A DNA stretch of 50,263 bases. It comes from an uncultured Clostridia bacterium. GTDB taxonomy: Bacteria; Bacillota; Clostridia; TANB77; CAG-508. Below the pieces are notes generated by a model. That model was not told where the DNA came from, searched no databases, and was given only the letters and a program-made list of their open reading frames with translations. Within the stretch, counting starts at the first letter, position 1. Every line of letters starts with the position of its first letter. The translations under genes were made by a program, and so were the position numbers. The stretch is from contig CANQYS010000005.1 of NCBI GenBank assembly GCA_947628115.1, forward strand, positions 1 through 50,263. The letters run 5' to 3'. Shown in pieces: positions 19,392-28,552 of the stretch.

Positions 19392-22055
19392 CTAGTTTAG
19401 TTTTTTTATTCTCTCATCAATTGAGTCAATCATTTCATTAAATTTTTCTTGTTTTGCTTTTTCTTCTTCTACCTTGCTTGCTGGTGCTTTTGCAATAAAT
19501 CCTGGATTTGATAACATTTTATCTGTTTTTTCTTTTTCTGCTAAAACCTTCGCTTTTTCTTTTTGTAGTCTTTCTATTTCTTCTTTAATATCTACTAAAT
19601 CTTCAAAAGGCATAAACACTTCTAATCCTTCTGCTACAACATTTATTGCATTTTGTGGGATATTTTCTTTTGTTTCTTGTACTACAATCTCATCACTAAA
19701 TCCCAATTTTTTTAAGAATTCTTCTGATTCTCTTATAACTTTTTCATAGTCTTTAGTTACAAATACTAGTTTAGATTTTTTAGATGGATGTACATTCATT
19801 GTTGCTCTTACATTTCTTATTCCTGTAATTATTTTCTTTAAAACTTCTACTTTCTCTTCTTCGTCTTTAAATTCTAAGCTCTTATCATACTCAGGATATT
19901 TTGATATCATTATGCTTTCGTCATTGTTATATAACTCTTTATATATTTTTTCAGTAACAAATGGCATAAATGGATGTAAAAGTTTTAATGAATCTGATAA
20001 AACTTTATTTAAAACATACTGTGCTGTTTTTCTTGTTTTACATTCTTTGTTATATAGTCTTGGTTTTACAATTTCAATATACCAATCACAAAACTCATTC
20101 CAAATAAATCCATAAATTTTATCTAAAGCTACACCTAAATCATAGTTATCCATATTTACTTTTATTTCTGCTATTAGTGTATTTAATTTAGATAATATCC
20201 ATTTATCTTCTACTTGGAGATTAGATATTAGAGATTGGATATTAGATTTTAGAAAGTCTTCGCTTGCATCATCTAGGTTCATAAGCACAAATTTTGCTGC
20301 ATTCCATACTTTGTTTGCAAAGTTTGATGCTGCTTCTAATTTTTCTGGCATAAATCTCATATCGTTACCGCTTGATGTACCAGATATTAAAGAAAATCTT
20401 AATGCATCTGCTGAATACTCATCTATTATCTCTAATGGGTCTATTCCATTTCCTAACGATTTAGACATTTTTCTTCCTTGGCTATCTCTTACAATCCCAT
20501 GAATAAATACATCTTTAAATGGAACTTTTCCTGTTTGCTCTAAGGCAGAAAACATCATTCTTACAACCCAAAAGAATATAATATCATAACCTGTAACCAA
20601 TGTATTTGTAGGATAGAATGTTTTCAAATCTTCTGTTTCTTCTGGCCAGCCAAGTGTTGAAAATGGCCATAATGCACTACTAAACCATGTATCCAAAGTG
20701 TCCGGGTCTTGAGTAAGATTTGTGGTTCCACATTTCTCACATTTTTCTGGTTTTTCTATGCCAACATTAATATTTCCACACTCATCACAATAATATGCTG
20801 GTATTTGATGTCCCCACCATATTTGACGAGATATACACCAGTCTTGTATATTATCTAGCCAATTAAAATATGTTTTCTCAAATTTTTGTGGTACAAATCT
20901 TGTATCACCTTTTTTTACTGCATCTATTGCAGGTTTTGCAAGTTCCTTCATTGCAACGAACCATTGGTCTGAAATTTTTGGTTCTATTGTACTTTTACAT
21001 CTATCATGTTTTCCAACATTATGAGTATAATCTTCTATTTTCACTAAATTCCCAAGTTCTTTTAATTTATCTACTATTTTTTCTCTTGCAGTATACATAT
21101 CTAGTCCTTTATATTCTGGAACTAAATCATTCATCTTAAAGTCTTCATCAAATACTTCAATTATTTCTAAGTTGTGAGAAAGACCTGCTTGATAATCATT
21201 TGGGTCATGTGCAGGTGTGATTTTAACACATCCAGTACCAAATTCCATTTCTACAAATTCATCTGCTATAATTGGAATTTCTTTATTCATTATAGGAAGT
21301 ATACATTTTTTACCTACTAAATCTTTATATCTTTCATCATCTGGATGAACAGCAACTGCTGTATCTCCAAGCATTGTTTCTGGCCTTGTTGTTGCAACTG
21401 TTAAGTATCTATCTTCCCCTACAACCTTATATTTAATATGCCATAAATGTGTAGGTTCTTCTTCGTATTCTACTTCTGCATCTGAAATAGATGTATTACA
21501 ACATGGGCACCAATTTATCATTCTTTTACCTTTATATATAAGTCCTTTATCAAAAAGCTTTTTAAATACTACTAAAACTGCTTTTGATAATCCTTTATCC
21601 ATTGTAAATCTTGAGCGACTCCAATCAGCTGAGCAACCTAATTTTTTTTGTTGATTTACAATTGTTCCACCATATTCTTCAGTCCATTGCCATGCTCTTT
21701 CTAAAAATTTCTCTCTTCCTAAATCAGTTTTGTTAATTCCTTCTTCTTTTAACTTTTCTATTATTTTTACTTCTGTTGAAATAGCAGCATGGTCTGTTCC
21801 AGGAAGCCATAAAGTATTAAAGCCTTGCATTCTTTTATATCTAATTAATATATCTTGAAGTGTTCCATCTAGAGCATGACCCATATGAAGTTTCCCTGTT
21901 ACATTTGGAGGAGGCATCATTATACAATAAGACTCCTTTGTTTTATCCATGCTTGGTTTAAAGTAACCATTCTTTTCCCAATTCTCATAAATTTCTTCTT
22001 CAAAACTCTTTGGCTCATACTTTCCTTCCAATTCATGTTTACATTTTTTACACAT
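19392..22055 (-). CDS. valS: Valyl-tRNA synthetase
   Basis: ValS charges tRNA-Val. It has the class I HIGH motif (PPPNVTGKLHMGHAL, near residue 40), an editing domain, zinc-binding-like CPCC and CDECGN...CEKCG clusters, KMSKS (KMSKSLGNG) and a C-terminal coiled coil. The true start is 22055 (MCKKCKHELEGK) after AGGAGG. The open frame runs further upstream, but only through the palindromic repeat at 22084-22176. Product 887 aa. A T-box leader lies upstream. A repeat-derived insert (20213-20252) encodes NIQSLISNLQ between anticodon-domain segments. Confidence 0.96.
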   Translation of the reverse strand: MCKKCKHELEGKYEPKSFEEEIYENWEKNGYFKPSMDKTKESYCIMMPPPNVTGKLHMGHALDGTLQDILIRYKRMQGFNTLWLPGTDHAAISTEVKIIEKLKEEGINKTDLGREKFLERAWQWTEEYGGTIVNQQKKLGCSADWSRSRFTMDKGLSKAVLVVFKKLFDKGLIYKGKRMINWCPCCNTSISDAEVEYEEEPTHLWHIKYKVVGEDRYLTVATTRPETMLGDTAVAVHPDDERYKDLVGKKCILPIMNKEIPIIADEFVEMEFGTGCVKITPAHDPNDYQAGLSHNLEIIEVFDEDFKMNDLVPEYKGLDMYTAREKIVDKLKELGNLVKIEDYTHNVGKHDRCKSTIEPKISDQWFVAMKELAKPAIDAVKKGDTRFVPQKFEKTYFNWLDNIQDWCISRQIWWGHQIPAYYCDECGNINVGIEKPEKCEKCGTTNLTQDPDTLDTWFSSALWPFSTLGWPEETEDLKTFYPTNTLVTGYDIIFFWVVRMMFSALEQTGKVPFKDVFIHGIVRDSQGRKMSKSLGNGIDPLEIIDEYSADALRFSLISGTSSGNDMRFMPEKLEAASNFANKVWNAAKFVLMNLDDASEDFLKSNIQSLISNLQVEDKWILSKLNTLIAEIKVNMDNYDLGVALDKIYGFIWNEFCDWYIEIVKPRLYNKECKTRKTAQYVLNKVLSDSLKLLHPFMPFVTEKIYKELYNNDESIMISKYPEYDKSLEFKDEEEKVEVLKKIITGIRNVRATMNVHPSKKSKLVFVTKDYEKVIRESEEFLKKLGFSDEIVVQETKENIPQNAINVVAEGLEVFMPFEDLVDIKEEIERLQKEKAKVLAEKEKTDKMLSNPGFIAKAPASKVEEEKAKQEKFNEMIDSIDERIKKLN
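20213..20252. repeat. Short degenerate repeats inside valS, kin of the rnpB P12 repeat
   Basis: Degenerate TTAGAGATT/TTAGATATT units like those in rnpB 2190-2291 lie in frame in valS and encode a variable linker just before the conserved DKWILSKLN. The reading frame is kept. Confidence 0.65.
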
Positions 22056-22083
22056 ACATATTCCTCCTTTTTTCTTTTTTTCC

Positions 22084-22176
22084 TTTTTCGGACGGACTAA
22101 TTTTAGGCTTTTTCTCCTTTTCTTCCCTTCTTTCACCCCATTTGAGAAAAAGACTAAAATTAGTCCGTCCGAAAAA
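22084..22176. repeat. GGACGGAC palindromic repeat between the T-box terminator and valS
   Basis: A perfect 23-bp inverted repeat (22084-22106 and 22154-22176) has the same CGGACGGACTAATTTTAG core as at 1843-1957, with a 47-base spacer. Again it begins at the T-tract of a terminator read on the minus strand, and it separates the riboregulator from the valS ribosome site. Confidence 0.85.
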
Positions 22177-22185
22177 GGAAAAAAA

Positions 22186-22425
22186 GAAATCGCCCTAACG
22201 CATAGGACGATTTTTACCGTGGTACCACCTAATTTATATAAATTAAAATTTATACATCTCATTTATCTTTAACGCAAGATTTACGGATTATTCTACTACT
22301 ATTTCAAATAATCAACTCCAAAGCTACCTTCATATTTTCATACTTTAAGAAGTTCTCAGCCGGTGACTTCTTTTCTCTTTAAAGCTGTTTAAATATTACT
22401 CCTCTTTTTCATAGTTTTTCAATAT
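22186..22425 (-). promoter_or_regulatory. T-box leader (valine) of valS
   Basis: On the minus strand the leader carries a Stem I region with GGTAGC followed by TTTGGAGTT, where GTA is the likely Val specifier. It ends in the T-box sequence AGGTGGTACCACGG (antiterminator) and a terminator, AAATCGTCCTATGCG..AGGGCGATTTC followed by a T-tract (about 22188-22216). Uncharged tRNA-Val should stabilise the antiterminator and raise valS expression. Confidence 0.88.
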
Positions 22426-22432
22426 GTTATAT

Positions 22433-22461
22433 ATCTTAACATATTTGTTTGAAAAAATCAA
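22433..22461 (-). promoter_or_regulatory. valS promoter
   Basis: On the minus strand, TTGATT, 17 bases, then TAAGAT, just before the T-box leader. Confidence 0.6.
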
Positions 22462-22479
22462 TATTTTTAAAACTGTTTC

Positions 22480-22610
22480 TTAAAACCAGATAAGGCCCCC
22501 TTATTAGAGAGCCCCTCGTCGAGGATACATATGTTTTTTGGAGAATAAATATTCCCCGTTCACTTTATGGTATCCTTTCATAAAGTAAAACTTGGTTGGA
22601 TTTACCAATC
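22480..22610. other. Structured non-coding region of unknown nature
   Basis: Four local hairpins lie in 130 bases: CCTCGTCGAGG (22514-22524), GGAGAATA/TATTCCCC (about 22540-22557), ACTTTATG/CATAAAGT (22562-22586) and TTGGT/ACCAA (about 22593-22608). It is GC-rich compared with its surroundings and has no frame. It may be a small RNA or a decayed palindromic repeat. I recognise no known RNA family. Confidence 0.4.
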
Positions 22611-22641
22611 ATATATATTATTACATATTTTTACATAAATG

Positions 22642-22827
22642 TCAAATATTGTAATACACTAATATCATTCCAATTACACTAAATAAAAATCCTACTAATT
22701 TTAATCCCATTGTAGCATCGTTTTGGTCTCCAAAACTAAACATTTTCTTTGTTATTGGTCTTGCATCATATATTAGTATTACTCCAAACATTGTAATAAT
22801 TATTCCTAACATAAAAAGTACCTTCAT
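22642..22827 (-). CDS. Small two-helix membrane protein (61 aa)
   Basis: The start at 22827 follows TAGAGGATG. Two hydrophobic helices (about residues 3-20 and 41-59) flank a polar loop, DARPITKKMFSFGDQND. Proteins of this type are common in Clostridia and unnamed. It follows holA by about 80 bases. Confidence 0.65.
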   Translation of the reverse strand: MKVLFMLGIIITMFGVILIYDARPITKKMFSFGDQNDATMGLKLVGFLFSVIGMILVYYNI

Positions 22828-22910
22828 TATTTCACATCCTCTATAATTTAATTGTATTTCGTTTTTTATCTTTTGTCTTTGGTAATATAAAAAATGTCTT
22901 AGAAGTGCTA

Positions 22911-23927
22911 TTAAAAATATGCACATAATATAGCTTCTAAACCTATATTTATATCTATTAATCCTAATTTGTAATTTTTATCTAAATTTATTAGTTCTTC
23001 TAATATTTTGCGTAGTTCCTTTGCTTTAAAATATTCTGCTTGCTTTTTATATTTAGATACTAAAAATATTTGATTTGGTTTTAAATTTAACGCATTTAGT
23101 ACATCTACCTTACATTCCATTGCAAGTTTTGTTAAATATATTTTTTTTAAGTGATTATATAGTGTAATTAATATCTTTTGTATTGGTTCTTTATTATATA
23201 TTAATTCTTTTAAAATTTCTAGTGCATCTTTTACATTTCTTTTTCCTAAGTTATCTGTTAAGTCAAATATAACACTATCAAATTCCCTTATTGATAATTT
23301 ACTTATTGTTTCTTCTGTTATAGTTCCACCTTCGCCAGTATATTCAATAAGTTTTCTAATTTCATTTATTAAAACCTGCATATCTGTTCCACAGGTTTCT
23401 ATAAATAATTGCATGGTTTTATCATTTATATTTACTTTATAACTATTACATATAACTTTTATTCTTTTTCTTATATCAGCAGGCTTTAACCTTTCAAAAT
23501 TGCATACAATTCCATTTTTCTCAATTACAGATACTAAGTCATTTTTTCCAATTTCATCTTCAATAAAAATAATTACAATATTTTTTTGTATTTGTTTTAA
23601 ATTTTCTTCTATGTATTTTGCTATTTTATTTGATAAATCAGCATTTCCTTTTGTAGTACCTTTTTTTTCTTTTTTTAGTAATCCTGCATTTTTTATAACT
23701 ATTAATTTTTTATCAAATCCAAAAGCTGGAGTCTCTATATCTGATACTAGATTATTAATATTAGTTTCATTTATTTGTATATAGTTGATTCCCAATACTA
23801 ACTCTCCAAATAGCTTTTTTATTTTTTTTACTGCATTTTCTAATAGATATAGTTCTTCACCATAAAACAAATATATACTATTTAATTTCCCTTGCTTTAA
23901 ATCTCTTTCCAGATTATCTACTGTCAT
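22911..23927 (-). CDS. holA: DNA polymerase III delta subunit (clamp loader)
   Basis: HolA opens the beta sliding clamp within the clamp-loader complex. The 338-aa protein starts MTVDNLERDLKQGKLNSIYLFYGEE, the typical HolA opening, and has LLKKEKKG and ETCGTDMQVLINEIRKLIEYTG segments typical of the delta fold. The start is set by ACGGAGGAATA directly upstream. Confidence 0.9.
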   Translation of the reverse strand: MTVDNLERDLKQGKLNSIYLFYGEELYLLENAVKKIKKLFGELVLGINYIQINETNINNLVSDIETPAFGFDKKLIVIKNAGLLKKEKKGTTKGNADLSNKIAKYIEENLKQIQKNIVIIFIEDEIGKNDLVSVIEKNGIVCNFERLKPADIRKRIKVICNSYKVNINDKTMQLFIETCGTDMQVLINEIRKLIEYTGEGGTITEETISKLSIREFDSVIFDLTDNLGKRNVKDALEILKELIYNKEPIQKILITLYNHLKKIYLTKLAMECKVDVLNALNLKPNQIFLVSKYKKQAEYFKAKELRKILEELINLDKNYKLGLIDINIGLEAILCAYF

Positions 23928-24030
23928 TATTCCTCCGTTTTTTAACCACATAAATTGTTATTTGTATAAATATATTCATATCCATAGCAAACAATCTTGT
24001 CCATATCTATAGGAATTGAATAAATTCATA

Positions 24031-24053
24031 AGATACCAAAGTTTTTGGTATCT
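24031..24053. terminator. Hairpin after the GNAT gene
   Basis: AGATACCAAA / TTTGGTATCT lies 3 bases beyond the GNAT stop codon. The T-tract is weak. Confidence 0.5.
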
Positions 24054-24056
24054 AAA

Positions 24057-24521
24057 CTAATTATTTATATACTTTATAAATTCATATCTAGTAATACCTT
24101 TAGGCCAATCTTTTATTTCAGCTATAAGGTTAAAACCTTGCTTTTCATAAAAACCTTTTGCTTGAAAATCTAATGTATAAAGATGTATACCTACTAAATC
24201 TTTCTTTTTACAATACTCAAAAGCCTTATTCATTAGATGTGAACCTATTCTAGTTCCTCTAAAATTAGGGTCTACATATAATACATCTATATCTAGCCAT
24301 TGCATTTTTTTGTGTGCCGTTATTCCCCCTACAACATGATTATCTAATAATGCATAAAATCCAAATGGGTCATTGTAACCTTTTTCTCTATAGACCTTAA
24401 ATATTGAGTATTCTGGGTGTTTTTCATTATTAAAATCTTTTATTCCTTTTTGTATTATTTGCTCATATTCCTTATTAGTGCTTACTATTATATTTTGTTC
24501 TATAGTTTTTTCGTCATTCAC
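24057..24521 (-). CDS. GNAT-family N-acetyltransferase
   Basis: The start is GTG at 24521, after AAAGGAGG. The 154-aa protein has the GNAT core: WLDIDVLYVDPNFRGTRIGSHLMNKAFEYCKK, in which RGTRIGS is the acetyl-CoA pyrophosphate-binding loop, then VGIHLYTLDFQAKGFYEKQGF. The acceptor substrate cannot be told. It follows ruvC by about 45 bases and may be co-transcribed. Confidence 0.88.
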   Translation of the reverse strand: MNDEKTIEQNIIVSTNKEYEQIIQKGIKDFNNEKHPEYSIFKVYREKGYNDPFGFYALLDNHVVGGITAHKKMQWLDIDVLYVDPNFRGTRIGSHLMNKAFEYCKKKDLVGIHLYTLDFQAKGFYEKQGFNLIAEIKDWPKGITRYEFIKYINN

Positions 24522-24567
24522 TATTTTACCTCCTTTAATTATTATTTCTATTATAACATAGCAAAAA

Positions 24568-25053
24568 TTATAACTTTTCTGAGAATTTGCATGAATGCGC
24601 ATGGCATATTGCTGCTGCCATACTGTCTGTTGTGTCATCTAATTTTGGCAAACTTTCTACATTTAATATTGTTTTTACCATTTTTTGCACTTGTATTTTA
24701 TCTGCTCTTCCATATCCCGCAACAGCTTGTTTTATTTGAAGGGGTGTATATTCATATGTTGGTACATTTTTTTTACATCCTACTATTAAAACAACACCTC
24801 TTGCTTGTGCTACATTTATTGCTGTTTTTGCATTATTATTAAAGAATAATTCTTCTACCGATATTGCATCTGGTTTGTATTTGTCTATAAGCATACTTAA
24901 GTCATCATATATTTTTGTTAGTCTTAATGGGAATGATACTCCTGCTTTAGTTGTAATTGCTCCGCTATCTATTAATTTAAATTTGTTTCCCTGATAATCT
25001 ATTATGCTATATCCTGTTATTGCAAATCCAGGGTCAATTCCTAGTATTCTCAT
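24568..25053 (-). CDS. ruvC: Holliday-junction resolvase RuvC
   Basis: RuvC cuts Holliday junctions made during recombination. It opens MRILGIDPG (Asp7 catalytic), with VEELFF (catalytic Glu) and the DDTTDSMAAAICH end (paired Asp). Length 161 aa is normal. It overlaps the upstream membrane-protein gene by 20 bases. A 117-bp near-copy of its middle lies at 25741-25857. Confidence 0.94.
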   Translation of the reverse strand: MRILGIDPGFAITGYSIIDYQGNKFKLIDSGAITTKAGVSFPLRLTKIYDDLSMLIDKYKPDAISVEELFFNNNAKTAINVAQARGVVLIVGCKKNVPTYEYTPLQIKQAVAGYGRADKIQVQKMVKTILNVESLPKLDDTTDSMAAAICHAHSCKFSEKL

Positions 25054-25723
25054 TTTTTACCTCTTTTATTTTTTCTTTTTTTAATAAGTATATTGGTAAC
25101 ATAGTTAAATTAGAAAGTATTAAAATGATTAACCAAAATGATAATGATGTACCAATATATTTAAAAGCATAATTTTTACTACATACCCAATCGAATAAAT
25201 ATATTATCAAGAATGTAATAATACAACATATTTCAGGAATTGAGTTTATAATTATTATATCTTTCGTTTTTTCTGTATTTATTAAACAATTTAATATCAT
25301 TTTTAATATTATAAATCCAATTAAAACATAATAAATTGTCATATCTAAAATAGCATAGGCAGAATAATATTTTTTTCTAATATAATATTTTGCTAAAATA
25401 AATCCTACCATAACAGCAATAAGTAAAATTATATATACTTTTTTTATAATTTTATTTTTCTTGTATTTTAATAATATTAAAAAAATTAAAGGTAATGCAA
25501 TTATAGTTATCAAAAAAACATTATAAAAATATCCCATGTATTTCTGTGCCCTATGATGCTGATCTGTATGTACCTGTTCATATTCTCCAATTGTTAAAAA
25601 TTCATCAGCTTGATTAAAAATATTATCTACATTATTAGCACAAACGTAATCACAACAAAATATTAATATACAAAACATTATTAAAGTTATTAATGCAATT
25701 ATTTTAGTAATTTTATGTCTCAT
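25034..25723 (-). CDS. Multi-pass membrane protein of unknown function
   Basis: The start at 25723 follows GAAAGGAG. The 229-aa protein has about six hydrophobic segments, with a polar extracellular-like stretch near residues 30-60 that contains HTDQHHRAQKYMGY. No family recognised. It is sandwiched between intact ruvC (its end overlaps the ruvC start by 20 bases) and a truncated ruvC copy, which suggests it arrived by a duplication/insertion event. Confidence 0.7.
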   Translation of the reverse strand: MRHKITKIIALITLIMFCILIFCCDYVCANNVDNIFNQADEFLTIGEYEQVHTDQHHRAQKYMGYFYNVFLITIIALPLIFLILLKYKKNKIIKKVYIILLIAVMVGFILAKYYIRKKYYSAYAILDMTIYYVLIGFIILKMILNCLINTEKTKDIIIINSIPEICCIITFLIIYLFDWVCSKNYAFKYIGTSLSFWLIILILSNLTMLPIYLLKKEKIKEVKNENTRN

Positions 25724-25740
25724 TTTACTGCTCCTTTCAA

Positions 25741-25857
25741 AATAATTCATCTACCGATATTACATCTGGTTTATATTTGTCTATAAGTATACTTAAGTCA
25801 TCATATATTTTTGTTAGTCTTAATGGGAACAATACTCCTTCTTTAGTTGTAACTGCT
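25741..25857 (-). pseudogene. Duplicated internal fragment of ruvC
   Basis: This matches ruvC 24846-24961 with about nine substitutions in 116 bases. It covers the part ending in SVEELF and then runs into a stop and the next gene's ribosome site. There is no start codon or remaining catalytic set, so it is a non-functional remnant. Confidence 0.85.
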
Positions 25858-25867
25858 TCTTCCTTCT

Positions 25868-26329
25868 TCACTCTAATAATTTCTCTTCAATATATTCAAG
25901 TACTGTTTTATGAATGATTATACTTCTTTTTGATTCTCCTTTATAAATATATCCATGACCATCAGAACTACAAATCATAATAACCGTATCATTATTGAAA
26001 TCAATCTTAATATTTAAAATGCACGCATATTCATCCGTTGGTTTTTTTAATATTCTATTAAGTCCTCTATTATACTCCTTAAATACTAATTCTGTTTTAT
26101 CTTCTCCATTATTTAATAAATTTATAAATTCTCTTATTTTCTCTTCATCAGTTATTATTACTTTATCTTTATCTGGTTTCACACCAATACTTTCTATTAC
26201 AATCTTGTCAGTTTGTAAGTCATATCTTATATACGTTGGTATATTAGATACCACAATTAAAATAATTAATAAAATAACCACTATTAATATTATTAGTTTA
26301 AACCATCTTTTACTAGATTTTTGTTCCAT
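25868..26329 (-). CDS. Membrane-anchored hypothetical protein (153 aa)
   Basis: One N-terminal membrane helix (about residues 10-29) precedes a soluble, probably extracytoplasmic domain with DEEKIREFINLLNNG and a beta-rich end (CSSDGHGYIYKGE). AAAGGAGG precedes the ATG. The pattern resembles small Clostridial proteins of unknown function whose domain reads 'helix then hairpin'. No function assigned. Confidence 0.7.
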   Translation of the reverse strand: MEQKSSKRWFKLIILIVVILLIILIVVSNIPTYIRYDLQTDKIVIESIGVKPDKDKVIITDEEKIREFINLLNNGEDKTELVFKEYNRGLNRILKKPTDEYACILNIKIDFNNDTVIMICSSDGHGYIYKGESKRSIIIHKTVLEYIEEKLLE

Positions 26330-26369
26330 TAAGATTCCTCCTTTTACAATTCACAGCAACCCATAGAAC

Positions 26370-28421
26370 TTATTTTTTCCAATAATCTATTATTATTCTA
26401 AATACTTCTGCTACACTCCAAGCCTGTGCCATTGTCCCCTTAGGTAAATATGGCATTTTTGAATCGTATATTTCTGAAATACTACCTATTGTACCTCTTT
26501 CAAACATTTCTTTTATAAAAGTTTTTCTTGTAGATTCAATAAACTCTTGTTTTTTTTCTTTTAACTCTTTCTTTTTAATTCTATCTTTTTCAAACCTAAT
26601 TTTGTTATTAATTGTATCATAATATAATCCTAATAGCCATGGCCACGTTATTCCTTGATGATAACTTGAATCTCTTCTAAATCCATCTCCTTCATATACA
26701 TCTATGTAGCCTTTTTCTCCCTTTGCAAGAGTCTTTAAACCATATTTATTTAATAGTTTTTTAGTTACTGTTTCAAACATTTCTTCTGCAATTTCTCCAT
26801 TTGGATCTAATACAGGATGACTAAGTGATGTTGCAAATAGCTGATTTGGTCTTATCTTTCCATCACCAATTACATCATATAAGCATTTTTTCTTTTTATT
26901 GTAGAACTGTGTTTCAAATGATTCTTTACATTGTTTTGCTAATTCTTTACATTTACTTGCTTCCTTCTTTTTTCCAAATTTACTGCTTAACTCTTCTAAT
27001 ATTTTTAAACTATTATACCACATAGCATTTACTTCTACTGCTTTACCATTTCTTGGTGTAAATGCAATATTACCATATTTTGCATCCATCCATGTATTTT
27101 GGGTGTTTTCAGTTCCTGATGATATTAATCCGTCTGAATTTAAAATTATGTTGTTATCATCAAAATTTATTCCTTTTATATAATTTTCTACAACTAATAC
27201 TAATTTATCATATATTTGGTTTTCTATAAATTTATAATCACCAGTATATTGCAAATATTTGTAAGCTGCTTCCAATAATAATAGAGAACTATCTACACTA
27301 TTGTACAATGGTCTATTATCATAACCTGAATATCCATTTGGAACTAGTCCAAATTTTATATTTCTAACAAGAGTTAATAAAACATCTCTTGCTACATCAT
27401 ATCTTTTTGTTTCTAATAACAATCCTTCAAATGCAATTAAACTATCTCTTCCCCAATCTAAAAACCAAGGATAGCCAGCAATTATTGTATGAAGTGCAAA
27501 ACTTGGTCTATATACAACAAAATTATCTAATGAAATACAAAAATCTCTTAATAAATTCCTTTTTTCTATATCTTCTTTAGACATTTTTTCAATATCTTGC
27601 TTTTCTTCTAATAATCCTGTTTTATACATTAATTCATTTATTCTTATAATTTCTTTATTAATTACCTTTTTTACATTTATTTCTTCTATGTTTTCTTCTA
27701 GCGAACATATATATTCTATTTCTTTTTGTGCATTTTCTGGTATAAATATCTCGTATCTACCTGGAACACATAAATTTTCTTCTGGGAAAAATCCTCTTTT
27801 TTCTTCCTCTATATAATACATGTTTCTAAAAGTATCATTATAATGCTCAATATATTCACCATCTGAAATATGCATATATACCGGATTATTAGAGTTGTTA
27901 TCAATTTCTAATTTTACCTTTTTACCATTAATCTTTTGATTTATAGAAAATTCATGATTTGTTGTCATTGTATGAAAATCCCTAAAATTCATAACAGGTG
28001 ATAAAGTTAATTTAGCTTCCTGACCTAAATTTTCTATTTTATATAAAATACAAATAGTATTTTTCCCATATTCCATACATATTAATTTTTTTATTGTAAT
28101 ATCTTTTATTTTATATGTATAAATGGGTATATATTCTTTCTCAAACTCTGTTTGATACTTAAATCCTTCTGCTATATAGTTTTTACACATGTTTGAAAAT
28201 ATAGCATAATTCTTTCCATCTATTTCTATTGATTCATCTAACTTAGAAAGTATTAAATGCCTTCTTGCTGGAGGTGTAAGTGGTGCAACTAATAATCCAT
28301 GATATTTTCGTGTATTAATACCAAATACTGTAGATGAACTATATCCTCCTATTCCATTTGTTATAATCCATTCTTTTTCTATTCCTTCTTTTAATGATAT
28401 ATCCTTTGTATCTATTTTCAT
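26370..28421 (-). CDS. Glycogen debranching enzyme (amylo-alpha-1,6-glucosidase type)
   Basis: This protein should remove alpha-1,6 branches from glycogen. The N-terminal GDE_N-type domain starts EWIITNGIGGYSSSTVFGINTRKYHGLL. The (alpha/alpha)6 catalytic domain has GYPWFLDWGRDSLIAFEGLLL (near 320) and GFRRDSSYHQGITWPWLLG with the catalytic-type acids. 683 aa fits the archaeal/bacterial amylo-1,6-glucosidase family (GH133). It pairs logically with the alpha-glucan phosphorylase at 32802. Confidence 0.9.
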   Translation of the reverse strand: MKIDTKDISLKEGIEKEWIITNGIGGYSSSTVFGINTRKYHGLLVAPLTPPARRHLILSKLDESIEIDGKNYAIFSNMCKNYIAEGFKYQTEFEKEYIPIYTYKIKDITIKKLICMEYGKNTICILYKIENLGQEAKLTLSPVMNFRDFHTMTTNHEFSINQKINGKKVKLEIDNNSNNPVYMHISDGEYIEHYNDTFRNMYYIEEEKRGFFPEENLCVPGRYEIFIPENAQKEIEYICSLEENIEEINVKKVINKEIIRINELMYKTGLLEEKQDIEKMSKEDIEKRNLLRDFCISLDNFVVYRPSFALHTIIAGYPWFLDWGRDSLIAFEGLLLETKRYDVARDVLLTLVRNIKFGLVPNGYSGYDNRPLYNSVDSSLLLLEAAYKYLQYTGDYKFIENQIYDKLVLVVENYIKGINFDDNNIILNSDGLISSGTENTQNTWMDAKYGNIAFTPRNGKAVEVNAMWYNSLKILEELSSKFGKKKEASKCKELAKQCKESFETQFYNKKKKCLYDVIGDGKIRPNQLFATSLSHPVLDPNGEIAEEMFETVTKKLLNKYGLKTLAKGEKGYIDVYEGDGFRRDSSYHQGITWPWLLGLYYDTINNKIRFEKDRIKKKELKEKKQEFIESTRKTFIKEMFERGTIGSISEIYDSKMPYLPKGTMAQAWSVAEVFRIIIDYWKK

Positions 28422-28454
28422 TTGTATTCCTCCAAAATAATAATTTTTCTAATG

Positions 28455-28513
28455 TATAGGGACACACCTTAGCCTGCGAGCATTCCTCATAGATTAAGGG
28501 TATGTCCCTATTA
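28455..28513. repeat. Interrupted palindrome between the debranching enzyme and yvcK
   Basis: TATAGGGACACACCTTA pairs with TAAGGGTATGTCCCTAT (two mismatches) around a 22-base spacer. It could act as a terminator for yvcK but has no strong T-tract. It may be a dispersed repeat. Confidence 0.55.
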
Positions 28514-28552
28514 TCAGCTAATGATGTCAATTTTCTAAACTAGTTGTATATT

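Noticed and set aside
22056..22262. Longer valS start upstream
   Set aside because: The extra N-terminus is just the translated palindromic repeat and part of the T-box; a clear ribosome site precedes 22055.
28339..28530. Small ORF across the debranching-enzyme start
   Set aside because: It overlaps the debranching-enzyme gene and a palindrome, with no ribosome site; a frame shadow.
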